Part shown: one piece after another, positions 16,045 to 24,969 of the stretch
Layout: every line of letters starts with the position of its first letter
How positions within the stretch are numbered: the stretch's first letter is position 1
From: Clostridia bacterium
GTDB taxonomy: Bacteria > Bacillota > Clostridia > Oscillospirales > Acutalibacteraceae
Direction: 5' to 3'
Assembly (NCBI GenBank): GCA_900755895.1
Contig: CAAEIG010000050.1
Location: forward strand, 1 to 64,000
DNA: 64,000 nt
The notes under the pieces: model-generated
Told to the model about the DNA's origin: nothing
What the model saw: only the letters and a program-made list of their open reading frames with translations
Database searches by the model: none
Translations under genes and position numbers: made by a program

Positions 16045-17110
16045 GAAGAAAACCTCAACCACTGCAAACACCGAGGGCAAAAGCTCCTCTCAGCCGGTGG
16101 TAAACGGAAAGAAAGTGCTGCTGCACCTGCAGGATGTCAAGCAGTATTTCCCTGTCAAAAAGACAAAGTTCCGGGAAAAGCAGCGTTATGTACGGGCAAA
16201 CGACGGCATTAACCTGGATATTTTCGAGGGGGAAACCCTGGGCCTGGTGGGCGAATCCGGCTGCGGCAAGTCCACTCTGGGACGGACCATTTTGCAGCTG
16301 TATCCCCAGAGCCACGGTGATATCCTCTATTACAAGGACGGCCAGGAGATCGACCTGAAAAAGCTCCCCTATGAGCAGATGCGGGTTCTGCGAAAGGATC
16401 TCCAGCTGATCTTCCAGGATCCCTATTCCTCCCTGAATCCCCGTATGACCGTTGGTCAGATCATCGGGGAAGGCCTCACCTCCCATGGAATCTTCAAGCG
16501 GGGTGATCCCGCCATGAAGGATTACATCTTCCAGGTGATGGAGGATTGCGGTCTGTCCAGTTATATGTTCAACCGGTATCCCCACCAGTTCTCCGGTGGT
16601 CAGCGGCAGCGAATCGGCATTGCCCGCAGCCTGGCCCTGTCCCCCAAGTTTGTGGTCTGTGACGAGGCCGTGTCCGCATTGGACGTGTCCATCCAGTCCC
16701 AGATCCTCAACCTGCTCTCCGAACTGCGTGAAAAGGCTGGTTTGACCTACCTGTTCATCACGCACGATCTGAGCGTGGTCAAGTACATCAGCGACCGTAT
16801 CGCCGTGATGTACCTGGGCAACATCGTGGAGCTGGCCGACTCGGAAGAGTTGTTTGCCCGCACCCTGCATCCCTATACGGAAGCTCTGCTGTCCGCCATT
16901 CCCACCACGGAGGAGGACAATGGAGGCCGGGAGCGCATCCTGTTGGAGGGTGATATTCCCAGTCCGGTGAATCCTCCCAAGGGCTGCAAATTCCACACTC
17001 GTTGCCGTTATTGTCAAGAAAAATGCCGCCAAGAAACTCCCCAGTGGCAAGATATGGGCAATCACCACTTTGTGGCTTGCCATTTCCCACTGAAAGGCGA
17101 GAAAGGCTGA
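16034..17110 (+). CDS. ABC importer ATPase, OppF/DppF type
   Basis: A 358-residue second ATPase. After a Ser/Thr-rich N-terminal extension of about 30 residues come Walker A GESGCGKST, signature FSGGQRQRIGIARSL and Walker B FVVCDEAVSALD. The C-terminal oligo_HPY region again has four cysteines, CKFHTRCRYCQEKC. It pairs with OppD as the heterodimeric motor. The start overlaps the oppD end, so translation is probably coupled; the ribosome site itself is weak. Confidence 0.93.
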   Translation: MENEKKTSTTANTEGKSSSQPVVNGKKVLLHLQDVKQYFPVKKTKFREKQRYVRANDGINLDIFEGETLGLVGESGCGKSTLGRTILQLYPQSHGDILYYKDGQEIDLKKLPYEQMRVLRKDLQLIFQDPYSSLNPRMTVGQIIGEGLTSHGIFKRGDPAMKDYIFQVMEDCGLSSYMFNRYPHQFSGGQRQRIGIARSLALSPKFVVCDEAVSALDVSIQSQILNLLSELREKAGLTYLFITHDLSVVKYISDRIAVMYLGNIVELADSEELFARTLHPYTEALLSAIPTTEEDNGGRERILLEGDIPSPVNPPKGCKFHTRCRYCQEKCRQETPQWQDMGNHHFVACHFPLKGEKG

Positions 17111-17114
17111 CATC

Positions 17115-17321
17115 ATGTTCTTTCAAAAGAAGCTCAATCGCGTATTGAACGTCAAAAAAGCGGAGGAACGCTTCCAGGAGGATTTGAAAAAAACACCCCT
17201 GGAAAAACACGACCGCACTGCCATGATTCTAGCCGGGCTCATCGTGTTTATACCAGCTTTGCTGATTGTGTTGCTTGTATTTGGCCTGGTACTGTATTTC
17301 TTCTTTTTCCGTTTTTTATAA
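17115..17321 (+). CDS. small single-pass membrane protein at the end of the opp operon
   Basis: A 68-residue protein, four bases after oppF and before the operon terminator. GAAAGG precedes the ATG. Residues 1-35 are charged and helical (KAEERFQEDLKKTPLEKHDR). Residues 38-67 form one long hydrophobic segment ending in a run of Phe. The charged N-terminus is predicted cytoplasmic. I do not recognise a family. Its place in the operon suggests a transporter accessory or small modulatory subunit, but this is inference. Confidence 0.7.
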   Translation: MFFQKKLNRVLNVKKAEERFQEDLKKTPLEKHDRTAMILAGLIVFIPALLIVLLVFGLVLYFFFFRFL

Positions 17322-17330
17322 TCCTAACAA

Positions 17331-17372
17331 AAAGCCCTCGAGACGGTCACTGCCGCCCACGAGGGCTTTTTT
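17331..17372 (+). terminator. terminator of the opp operon
   Basis: AAAGCCCTCG / CGAGGGCTTT stem with a 19-base loop and a run of T. Confidence 0.85.
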
Positions 17373-17505
17373 GTGCGTTCTCCGGAGATTTCCCTCTGAG
17401 GACCTCTCTCCCACAGTTCAGAACAGCTCTCCAGAGCTTTCCAGGAGAATTGAAAAAAGCCAGAACGCACTATGTGGGTTCCGGCGTAAGTACAAATAAA
17501 GCAAG

Positions 17506-17544
17506 CAAAAAGAAACGCATTCCACGTTTGTGGAATGCGTTTCT
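17506..17544 (-). terminator. terminator of tRNA-Gly
   Basis: The 15-bp perfect stem AGAAACGCATTCCAC / GTGGAATGCGTTTCT is followed on the minus strand by TTTTTGC. Confidence 0.85.
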
Positions 17545-17550
17545 GAAGTT

Positions 17551-17624
17551 TGGAGCGGGTGAAGGGAATCGAACCCTCGTATTCAGCTTGGGAAGCTGAT
17601 GTTCTACCATTGAACTACACCCGC
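17551..17624 (-). tRNA. tRNA-Gly (anticodon CCC)
   Basis: On the minus strand a full cloverleaf can be drawn. The acceptor stem is GCGGGTG/CACCCGC, the anticodon stem CAGCT/AGCTG surrounds a loop with CCC, the T-arm is GAGGGTTCGATTCCCTT, and the CCA end is encoded after discriminator T. Confidence 0.95.
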
Positions 17625-17641
17625 AAATTGAAAGCTTTATT

Positions 17642-17670
17642 ATTATACCCTGGCACAAAGGAAAAGTCAA
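17642..17670 (-). promoter_or_regulatory. promoter of tRNA-Gly
   Basis: On the minus strand TTGACT (17670-17665), 17 bases, TATAAT (17647-17642), ending 17 bases before the tRNA. Confidence 0.8.
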
Positions 17671-17907
17671 TGAGAGAAATTAAATTTTTCCCAGGAACTT
17701 GGGGCCGCATCTTTAGTGAACAAAATTCACATTACGCTAATAATTTTTAGAATCGCTGGCTTTTTTCCCAAAACTATACTATAATACAAACTGCGCTTTC
17801 AAGTTGCGATGTTTTTCGGCTTATGATAGACGAAAAATTGGGCAGACTTTGAAGAGTGCACCGCGTAATAGGCGGTTCGCAAAGGAACAATATGCGGGAG
17901 AGTGTTC

Positions 17908-18324
17908 ATGGCGAATCATTTTAAGGGAACCAATGACTTTTTGGCAGAGCGGCTTCGGCAAGCTCGTCTTCAGGCAGGGTATTCCCAGCAAAATGTCGCG
18001 GATGCTTTGAACGTAAACCGTGCTACTTACACCTATTACGAAACCGGAAAGACTTCGCCGGATCCGGTGACCTTGGGGAAGATCGCCAGAATCTGCGGAG
18101 CGCCTATCAGCTTCTTTTACCCCGATGAAGACGAAGATGAGCCCCTGTTTCTGACAGATCGGGAACGGTGTCCCAAAAAGCCTCTTGTCAATCCTGATCG
18201 TGTTGGCGAGTTGAGCGCTGATGAGAAAAAGCTCATTGCAGTATTGCGGGCAAATCAGCAGGTGTCGGTGGATGAGATGGTCGATTACATCCATCATGTT
18301 ATGGAATACCGTCAAAAGAACTAA
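17908..18324 (+). CDS. XRE-family helix-turn-helix regulator
   Basis: A 138-residue cytoplasmic repressor-like protein. Residues 10-65 are a classical XRE domain (LAERLRQARLQAGYSQQNVA, then NRATYTYYETGKTSPD). The remainder has an acidic linker (PDEDEDEP) and a C-terminal helical part. ATG at 17908 is chosen over a GTG six bases upstream because GGGAGA is properly spaced. It is a lone gene between two tRNA genes, so its target cannot be inferred. A TATAAT at 17780-17785 is a possible -10 but lacks a good -35. Confidence 0.88.
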   Translation: MANHFKGTNDFLAERLRQARLQAGYSQQNVADALNVNRATYTYYETGKTSPDPVTLGKIARICGAPISFFYPDEDEDEPLFLTDRERCPKKPLVNPDRVGELSADEKKLIAVLRANQQVSVDEMVDYIHHVMEYRQKN

Positions 18325-18416
18325 ACAGAAATTTTTCCTCTTCGACAAGATCTTCTTTTCTTCGCGAAGGATTGGCGGTATGATAAGCACATTCCCCAAA
18401 GACAAATTTATCTTAT

Positions 18417-18493
18417 GCGCTCGTAGCTCAGCTGGATAGAGTGACAGACTCCGACTCTGTAGGCCGCTGGTTCGAATCCAGTCGGGCGCACCA
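18417..18493 (+). tRNA. tRNA-Arg (anticodon CCG)
   Basis: A 77-base cloverleaf with acceptor GCGCTCG, D-arm AGCTCAGCTGGATAGAGT, anticodon stem ACAGA/TCTGT with loop CTCCGAC, T-arm CTGGTTCGAATCCAG and an encoded CCA end. A promoter is not obvious; TATGAT at 18379-18384 is a weak candidate -10. Confidence 0.95.
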
Positions 18494-18529
18494 AACCCTC
18501 CAAGGTTTTCCTTGGAGGGTTTTTCTTTT
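18494..18529 (+). terminator. terminator of tRNA-Arg
   Basis: A CCCTCCAAGG / CCTTGGAGGG stem with loop TTTT and a TTTTTCTTTT tail. The same hairpin, almost unchanged, recurs at about 47200-47229 and 62882-62911. Confidence 0.88.
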
Positions 18530-18595
18530 GCCTAATTTTGATCGCTAAAAAGTCCAGATGTAAAAAAACACGAAGCTTTATATGATCTGGTTTCA

Positions 18596-20866
18596 CTAAT
18601 TATCCGAAGAAGGTGGAACACCAAAATTCTTTTTATACACCCGTCGAAATACCTGGGGGGAATTGTAGCCCACTTGCAGCGCAATCTCTGACAAGCTCTT
18701 CCCACCATCGGAAATCAATTCACGTGCCTTCTCCATGCGCAGACGCTCCACATATTTGGAAAAATTCTCGCCGGTGCCCTGCTTAAACGCCCGGGACAAA
18801 TAAGGCTCTGTGATGTGAAACTCCTCTGCTACAGAAGTAAGGGAAAGCTGTGGGTCTGTGAAGTGCTTGTTTACATAGGCCTGGAATTTAGCGGTTAAGT
18901 TGCTGGCGTGAGCGTTGGTTTTTAGAGAGGCGTAACTTTCTGTCACTGCAAGGAAACAATCCCTGGTAGCTTGAAAACGTTCCACAGGAAAATGGTCGTC
19001 CGTCACAGTCCCTATCTGATGCAACCGGGCAAGCAGGTTCTCTTTGTTGGCCCGACACTCGTTGACAAGGCGCAGCAGAGTGCCGTACATGGCTGACAAC
19101 AGCAGCGTAGCCCCCTTTTGGTCCATCGTCAGGCACCTTAGGTTCTGTTGATAGACCATCTGGCAGATACGTTCCACCATTGTGGAACGCCCATCCTGTA
19201 CAGCCGCAATGAGTCGTAGTTCTAGGGGCAGAGGATAGTAGAAATCTTGGACCACTTCTCCACTGTCCTGGGGCAGCCAAACAACTGCTTCCTGCTCCTC
19301 CTCCCAGAAGTTTTCATAGTCCTGCAGCCGCGAGAATACCACCGGAATTTGAAATAAGCCCTCTGCAAAGCAGGCAGTAAAGGAGATTCCTCCCTCTACT
19401 GCTGAAGAAAGCTGGAGGGCCACTTGCTGGGCCTGGGTTTCCAACTCCTGGCGAAGCTGGGCAGGATCATCATGACCCGGCAGCAGCACCACACACCGGT
19501 GAAAGCTCCAATCACACACACCAATGCCACCACTAAATTCTTGAACCAGCACCTCTTTCACAAGCTGTTTATAGGCAAAGGACTCTTCCTGCGCGGCATT
19601 GGGACCTTCAATCCCTGGCAGAGCGGCCAAGACTAGACAGTAGTAGGGCGCGTCCAAAGAAAGTCCGGCTTGTGAAAATTCCAGCTTGATGGCCTCCTCA
19701 TCATGGAAGGCTCCACACAAAAGCCGGTAAAGGAGGGCCTCCCGCTGGGCAGCCATTCGCAGAGAAAGCGTCTCCCGAAGGGCTTCGTTGGTTTCCAACA
19801 GCCGGGTGATACGGCCGGGTAGCTCTTTCGGGGAGGGCAATTGGTTGTTGCGGCTGAGCAAACCTGTAACAGTAGCCAGAGGCCGTGAAGTCTTTCCTGC
19901 AAAGTACAGGGCCAATATTCCGCTTGCCAGCAGCGAGATCAACAAGGTAATCAATAAAAAGCGCTGGATGCCTTGGCTGGGCCCTAGCACCGCCTGTTGA
20001 GGCAAGGCGGCAAAATAGATCCAATCTCCCAAAGCGCTGGTGCGATAAAAGACAAATATGGTTTTGCCGTTGGCTTCCGTTGTGAAGGAGCCCTCGGTTT
20101 TCTCTAGTCCCGCCAACTGCAAGCTGTCCAAGTCTAAATTTCCAGGATTTTCACTGAAAAGGAGATGGCCTTCTCCATCCAAGGCGCCTACCATGCCGCC
20201 TTCCTGATATTGAATGGATTGAAAGGAGGAGAGCAGCTTTTCTCGGTCCAGATAGACCATAACATTGCCACTGAAAACCCCCGTAGGCAAGGTTTGAGCA
20301 TAGAGCAAACAACTTTTTTCCGATTTAGAAAAGGAGGCATCCAAGGGAAAATAAGCGGAGTTATGCTCTTGCTGCAAAAGGCTGTCCGCCCACTGATGGT
20401 AGCTCATATTGTTCAAGGAGAACGCGGAGCCGTAGTAAACGGAAGGATTTAAGGCTCCAGTCACTGTATCGACGAGGATCCCACTTTGAAAAGCGTAAAG
20501 CTGGATTTCTGCAATGTAGCTGTTGGTAATTTTATAGGTATTGATCTGGCGTTGAGCGTTCAATACGTCACTGACAATCGTCTTATCCAGTTCCAGGGGT
20601 TTCAGCTGTAAAAACTGGGCAATCTCAGAATTGTTCTCCATGCTGTAAACCATATTGTTCACATCCATCCGAACCTGGTCCACCGCGGCAGCTGTCGCCT
20701 TCAAAGAGCCAAGAGTTTGATCCCCGGCGTTTTGTCGCAGTACGTCCTCCATCTGCAGGTTACTGACAAAATGGCTGACAACTGGAATCGCCATAACCAG
20801 CAGAAAGAAAAACAGGTATTGGATAAAGAACTTGCGAGCGCCACCCTTTGGGAAAAACATCTTCAC
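18596..20866 (-). CDS. membrane-bound AraC-family regulator (YesS/YtdP-like)
   Basis: A 756-residue one-component sensor-regulator. TM1 is about residues 13-34. An extracellular Cache-like sensor follows (about 40-285), then TM2 near 290-312, a cytoplasmic linker, and a C-terminal AraC DNA-binding domain (about 655-755, with EEFHITEPYLSRAFKQ and LSEIALQVGYNSPQVFRRVY). GTG at 20866 is chosen because AAAGGAG lies 8 bases upstream. It is divergent from the Lpl-type importer that starts at 21116, its likely target. Such proteins sense extracellular sugars and activate uptake genes; that is family knowledge, and the ligand here is unknown. A TATAAT lies at 20906-20901 on the minus strand. Confidence 0.88.
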   Translation of the reverse strand: MKMFFPKGGARKFFIQYLFFFLLVMAIPVVSHFVSNLQMEDVLRQNAGDQTLGSLKATAAAVDQVRMDVNNMVYSMENNSEIAQFLQLKPLELDKTIVSDVLNAQRQINTYKITNSYIAEIQLYAFQSGILVDTVTGALNPSVYYGSAFSLNNMSYHQWADSLLQQEHNSAYFPLDASFSKSEKSCLLYAQTLPTGVFSGNVMVYLDREKLLSSFQSIQYQEGGMVGALDGEGHLLFSENPGNLDLDSLQLAGLEKTEGSFTTEANGKTIFVFYRTSALGDWIYFAALPQQAVLGPSQGIQRFLLITLLISLLASGILALYFAGKTSRPLATVTGLLSRNNQLPSPKELPGRITRLLETNEALRETLSLRMAAQREALLYRLLCGAFHDEEAIKLEFSQAGLSLDAPYYCLVLAALPGIEGPNAAQEESFAYKQLVKEVLVQEFSGGIGVCDWSFHRCVVLLPGHDDPAQLRQELETQAQQVALQLSSAVEGGISFTACFAEGLFQIPVVFSRLQDYENFWEEEQEAVVWLPQDSGEVVQDFYYPLPLELRLIAAVQDGRSTMVERICQMVYQQNLRCLTMDQKGATLLLSAMYGTLLRLVNECRANKENLLARLHQIGTVTDDHFPVERFQATRDCFLAVTESYASLKTNAHASNLTAKFQAYVNKHFTDPQLSLTSVAEEFHITEPYLSRAFKQGTGENFSKYVERLRMEKARELISDGGKSLSEIALQVGYNSPQVFRRVYKKNFGVPPSSDN

Positions 20867-20960
20867 GCTCCGCTCTCCTTTCACCAGATATTCTATCGGT
20901 ATTATACACGGTTTTCGCTTTTTTGTGGGACACTTTTTATCATTTTCCCCCCATCAATTT

Positions 20961-20995
20961 TTGACATTTCCCTGTAAAAATGGTTCTAAAGAACC
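20961..20995 (+). promoter_or_regulatory. regulated promoter candidate for the 21116 importer operon
   Basis: A consensus -35 TTGACA (20961-20966) is followed 17 bases later by a poor -10 (TTCTAA). That -10 lies inside the inverted repeat GGTTC-TAAA-GAACC (20982-20995). A good -35, a poor -10 and a palindrome fit an activator-dependent or repressed promoter. Confidence 0.5.
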
Positions 20996-21115
20996 GTTTT
21001 TTCGCAGCTTATCAAAAACCGCCGCTTGTTCCCTTTGCTTTTTCGTGCAATTATACAGGCACAGCGAGTTTCACTCTCCTGTCCTCACAACTTCACCGAA
21101 AGGAAGGGACCAAGA

Positions 21116-22057
21116 TTGACCAAAGCCAGAAAACCGGTCCAACCAAGAGGCGGACTCCTCACCCGATGGTTCGGACGCTCTATGTGGCAGTTGTATCTGT
21201 TTGCCGCAATCCCATTGACGTTTGTCATTATTTTCAACTACCTGCCTATGGGCGGAATTGTCATTGCCTTTAAAGATTACAGCGTGCGCAAGGGAATCTT
21301 TGGAAGCGACTGGGCTGGGCTGGAATACTTTCAGCAGCTAATCAAAACCCCTATTTTTCCCACTATCTTAAAGAACACTATCATTTTAAGCCTCTACTCC
21401 CTTGTGATCGGTTTTCCTTTCCCCATCATCCTGGCATTGGCTTTCAATGAACTGAAGAACGGCAAGGTGAAAAAGGTGGCTCAAACCATCACGTTTGCCC
21501 CCTACTTTGTCTCCACGGTTGTGGTGGTCAGCATCCTCTCCCAAATTTTCTCTTACCGCTATGGAGTAGTGAATGCGTTCATCAAGCTGCTTGGGGGCGA
21601 ACCCGTGGATTTCCTTGGAGCAACGGGGTACTTCCGGCCAGCGTATGTGTGGTCCGGCGTATGGCAAGGCGCAGGATTCAACTCGGTGCTTTACATCGCG
21701 GCCTTGGCGGGCATTGATATCTCACTTTATGAGGCTGCCTCCATTGACGGAGCAAGCAAACTACAAAAACTGTGGCACATCGACCTGCCCGGAATCATGC
21801 CCACCATTATCATCACATTGATCATGAACACAGGAAGCATCCTCAGTGTGGGCTTTGAAAAGGTCTATCTTATGCAGAATTCTGTCAACTACGGCATCTC
21901 GGAGATTATTTCCACCTATGTGTACAAGGTGGGCGTGGAACAGGCCCAGTTCAGCTTTTCAACAGCGGTTGGATTGTTCAATTCCGTTGTCAACTGTGCA
22001 ATTCTCCTGTTGGTCAACGGGATTGCCCACAAGTTCAGCGAAACTTCGCTGTTTTAA
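21116..22057 (+). CDS. sugar ABC importer permease, LplB/YteP type
   Basis: A 313-residue CUT1-type permease. TTG at 21116 is chosen because GGAAGGG lies 7 bases upstream and it removes an implausible 30-residue N-terminal extension. Hallmarks are YLPMGGIVIAFKDYSVRKGIFGS near the N-terminus (family motif, positions about 40-62) and the EAA loop EAASIDGASKLQKLWHIDLP. Six hydrophobic segments are visible. It works with the 22072 permease and the 23040 lipoprotein. There is no ATPase gene, as usual for systems served by MsmX. Confidence 0.92.
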   Translation: MTKARKPVQPRGGLLTRWFGRSMWQLYLFAAIPLTFVIIFNYLPMGGIVIAFKDYSVRKGIFGSDWAGLEYFQQLIKTPIFPTILKNTIILSLYSLVIGFPFPIILALAFNELKNGKVKKVAQTITFAPYFVSTVVVVSILSQIFSYRYGVVNAFIKLLGGEPVDFLGATGYFRPAYVWSGVWQGAGFNSVLYIAALAGIDISLYEAASIDGASKLQKLWHIDLPGIMPTIIITLIMNTGSILSVGFEKVYLMQNSVNYGISEIISTYVYKVGVEQAQFSFSTAVGLFNSVVNCAILLLVNGIAHKFSETSLF

Positions 22058-22071
22058 AGGAGGCGTTTTTT

Positions 22072-23001
22072 ATGGCATCCATGGCAAAGCGGAAGGACAG
22101 TTCCTCCACGCGCATTCGCCTCTCTCGGGGGGATCGCGTTTTCCAAGGAGTGGTCTACGCCTTTCTTATCATCTTTGTGGCCTTTGTAATCTACCCGCTG
22201 ATCTACGTGATCAGTTGTTCGTTCTCCTCTCCCGAGGCGTTGGTTTCTGGACAGGTATTTTTCTTCCCCGTAGAGCCCGGTTTACAGGGATACAAGGCGG
22301 TGTTTCAAAACGACCAGGTTTGGACAGGCTATCGCAATTCCATCCTTTACGCAGTGACCGGCACAGCTCTTTCCACCATTGTCACCTTCCTTGGAGGCTA
22401 TGTGCTCTCACGCCGGGAATTTAAACTCCGCGGCTTTCTCACCGTGATTTTTACCATCACCATGTTTTTTAACGGTGGCACAATGCCTACCTACCTGCTC
22501 ATCCGCAGCCTGGGTCTGATGGACACCCTGTGGGCTATTATTCTGCCGGGAGCTTTTAGCGTATGGCTCAGCATTGTTTCCCGCACATATATCCAATCCA
22601 CTGTGCCGGAAGAACTCTATGAAGCCACCTGCTTGGATGGCGGAGATTACATCCAGCACTTTTTCCGGGTGGTGCTGCCACTTTCCAAACCGGTGCTGGC
22701 CGTGCTGGCGCTGAACTTCGCCACGGGCCACTGGAACTCCTATTTCAGCGCCATGCTCTACTTAGGTGACCCGGACCTGTTCCCCCTGCAGATTGTCCTG
22801 CGCAACATCCTCATCCAGAACACAGTGGACTACACCTCTATGAGTGCGGTGGATGTGACAAACCTGGTGGAGAAGCAATATCTCTCCGAGCTCTTAAAAT
22901 ACTCGCTGATTATTGTCTCCAGCGTACCACTGCTGATTGTCTACCCATTTATCCAAAAATATTTCATCAAGGGAATCATGGTCGGTTCCATCAAGGGCTG
23001 A
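22072..23001 (+). CDS. sugar ABC importer permease, LplC/YtcP type
   Basis: A 309-residue permease with AGGAGG 8 bases before ATG. TM1 is about residues 24-46. The EAA loop is YEATCLDGGDYIQHFFRVVLP. The C-terminal ending IQKYFIKGIMVGSIKG is the classic tail of this family. It forms the heterodimeric channel with the preceding gene, 14 bases upstream. Confidence 0.92.
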   Translation: MASMAKRKDSSSTRIRLSRGDRVFQGVVYAFLIIFVAFVIYPLIYVISCSFSSPEALVSGQVFFFPVEPGLQGYKAVFQNDQVWTGYRNSILYAVTGTALSTIVTFLGGYVLSRREFKLRGFLTVIFTITMFFNGGTMPTYLLIRSLGLMDTLWAIILPGAFSVWLSIVSRTYIQSTVPEELYEATCLDGGDYIQHFFRVVLPLSKPVLAVLALNFATGHWNSYFSAMLYLGDPDLFPLQIVLRNILIQNTVDYTSMSAVDVTNLVEKQYLSELLKYSLIIVSSVPLLIVYPFIQKYFIKGIMVGSIKG

Positions 23002-23039
23002 CCTGTGATAGAATTTTATTCAGACTAGGAGGCAAATGT

Positions 23040-24761
23040 ATGAAAGCAAGACGGATTCTCAGTTCCCTGCTGGCGGCTCTGCTGCTGGTTTCCAGTTTCA
23101 GCGCCTGCTCAAGCAGTGGGAACCAATCTTCTTCGTCCCAAACGGAGAGCACTTCTTCCACGGTTCAAAGTGAAGAAACTGGCTACACTTCTTCCACTGG
23201 TATCCCCATTTCGGATCCGGGCGAGTACCCCATTGTGGAGGAAACCTACAACCTGGATGTGTTCATCAAGCAGAGCTCCGATGTGGCGGACATTGAGACC
23301 AACGATGTAACCAAGGCCATGGAAGAACTGACCAATGTCCACCTGGACATGACCATCGCTACCGAAGAGGCTTACACCGAGCGCTTGAACCTGCTTCTCA
23401 ACACGGGCGATTACCCCAGCGTAATTATGTCCGCTGGTTTCTCCAATGCGGACCTAGTGAAGTATGGTTCGGAAGAAAAGATCTTCATCCCCCTCAACGA
23501 CCTGATTGACACCCACTGTGTCACCATCCCCCAGCGCTGGGAGGAACACTCCACCTGGAAGAGTGACATGACAACCCCGGACGGCAACATCTACGGTATT
23601 CCTTCTGCGGATAGCGCCAGCGTGGGCCATAGTGCGGCGTCCTACAAGCTGTGGCTAAACACTGCTTGGGTGGAACAACTGGGCCTGGAGTTGCCTGAAA
23701 CCACCGAAGAATTTAAAGAGATGCTGATCGCTTTCAAAAACGAAGACCCCAACGGCAACGGTGTGGCTGATGAGGTTCCCCTGACCGGTGCTAATGGCAC
23801 TTGGGCCGCTGACCCCTGGCTGTTCCTGCTCAACAGCTTCGGCTACTTCAACGAAAACCTGTTGATGCTCAAAGACGGCACCTTTACCGGAGTGGCCAAC
23901 CAGGACTACATCCGCGAAGGTCTGCAGTATATCAATGACCTGTATGAGGAGGGCCTGCTGGATCCCGCCGCTTTTACTCAGAACGAGCAGCAGCTTTCAG
24001 CTGTGGGCAACAACGCCGATGTTCCTATTATGGGTGCTGCCACTTGTGGCCATCTGGGTATGGCTGTCTCCATCAATGACCAGGAGCGCGTCTCCATGTA
24101 CGAAGCCCTCCTGCCTCTGGAAGGCCCCAACGGCTATCGCGGCATTCCTTTCACCCAGGAATTGCAGCTTTCCGGCGCAGCATGGGTTATTACCGATGCC
24201 TGCGAGGACCCCGAAATTGCCATCAAGTGGGCAGATGCCATGTGCACCGATGAGATGGTGGTTCAGTCTCAGGTGGGTAACAAAGGCGAGCAGTGGGATG
24301 ACGCTGACCCGGACACTTACGGCATGGACGGCACCACCCCTGCTACCTACAAGTATTTGGAAGTCTCCACCAGCGGTGAGGGTGCTGTGAACTTCAAGTG
24401 GGGCTGGGCCCAGCGCCTGCTGGAGTTTGACTGGAAAAACGCTTTCCAGGTGACGGGCGATATCCGCGACCCATCCAACTATGAGGCTTTCCTGATTCAG
24501 GAAACGGAGAAACTCCGCCCCTATGCCGCCGACGTGGATCAGATTCCCGCCTTCTACATGGACGAGGAAACCTCTGCCCGACTGAGCCAGCTTTCCACGC
24601 CTCTGACCGACTATGTGAAATCCTCCTTTGTGGAGTTCATCACCGGGAAAAAGGACCTGGATACAGACTGGGACGCCTATGTGGCGGGCCTGGAAAACCT
24701 GAATTACAGCGAGTACGTACAGATCAACCAGGACGCTTATGACGCCCTAGGCGAAAATTAA
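23040..24761 (+). CDS. extracellular solute-binding lipoprotein (LplA/YtcQ type)
   Basis: A 573-residue sugar-binding protein. The signal peptide has lipobox LVSSFSAC with Cys23, followed by a Ser/Thr-rich tether to about residue 50. The folded part includes EELTNVHLDMTIATEEA and FKNEDPNGNGVADEVPL, a calcium-binding-like loop common in these proteins. It follows the two permease genes by 38 bases with a good AGGAGG. It probably binds oligosaccharides processed by the following GH2 and beta-helix enzymes; the ligand is unproven. Confidence 0.92.
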   Translation: MKARRILSSLLAALLLVSSFSACSSSGNQSSSSQTESTSSTVQSEETGYTSSTGIPISDPGEYPIVEETYNLDVFIKQSSDVADIETNDVTKAMEELTNVHLDMTIATEEAYTERLNLLLNTGDYPSVIMSAGFSNADLVKYGSEEKIFIPLNDLIDTHCVTIPQRWEEHSTWKSDMTTPDGNIYGIPSADSASVGHSAASYKLWLNTAWVEQLGLELPETTEEFKEMLIAFKNEDPNGNGVADEVPLTGANGTWAADPWLFLLNSFGYFNENLLMLKDGTFTGVANQDYIREGLQYINDLYEEGLLDPAAFTQNEQQLSAVGNNADVPIMGAATCGHLGMAVSINDQERVSMYEALLPLEGPNGYRGIPFTQELQLSGAAWVITDACEDPEIAIKWADAMCTDEMVVQSQVGNKGEQWDDADPDTYGMDGTTPATYKYLEVSTSGEGAVNFKWGWAQRLLEFDWKNAFQVTGDIRDPSNYEAFLIQETEKLRPYAADVDQIPAFYMDEETSARLSQLSTPLTDYVKSSFVEFITGKKDLDTDWDAYVAGLENLNYSEYVQINQDAYDALGEN

Positions 24762-24782
24762 ATTACAAGTAAGTGGGGATAG

Positions 24783-24823
24783 GACGGGGCCCGGCCGGCG
24801 GAAACACTGGCAAGGGCCCCGTC
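24783..24823. other. GC-rich hairpin downstream of the solute-binding gene
   Basis: GACGGGGCCC pairs perfectly with GGGCCCCGTC across a 21-base loop. There is no T tract on the plus strand, so it may be a transcript stabiliser or weak terminator. The rest of 24762-24969 contains no gene. Confidence 0.5.
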
Positions 24824-24969
24824 ATTGCATCCAGAACCAACAGTCTATCAAGGCTGGTTCAAACAAAATTGTCCAGTTAGGGAGTCCCACACTGGGGACC
24901 TCTATAAATCCTGTAACTGTTTTCGCCCACATATACAGAAAAAGGCCATATCACTAAGGAGGAAAAACT

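Noticed and set aside
17470..17670. 66-codon minus-strand frame over tRNA-Gly
   Set aside because: It is simply the tRNA sequence read as protein.
18408..18596. 62-codon minus-strand frame containing a TGFEPAAYRVGV-like peptide
   Set aside because: It is the complement of tRNA-Arg and its terminator, a well-known false ORF type.
24783..24823. GC-rich hairpin as a definite terminator
   Set aside because: The stem is strong but no T tract follows; listed as a hairpin only.
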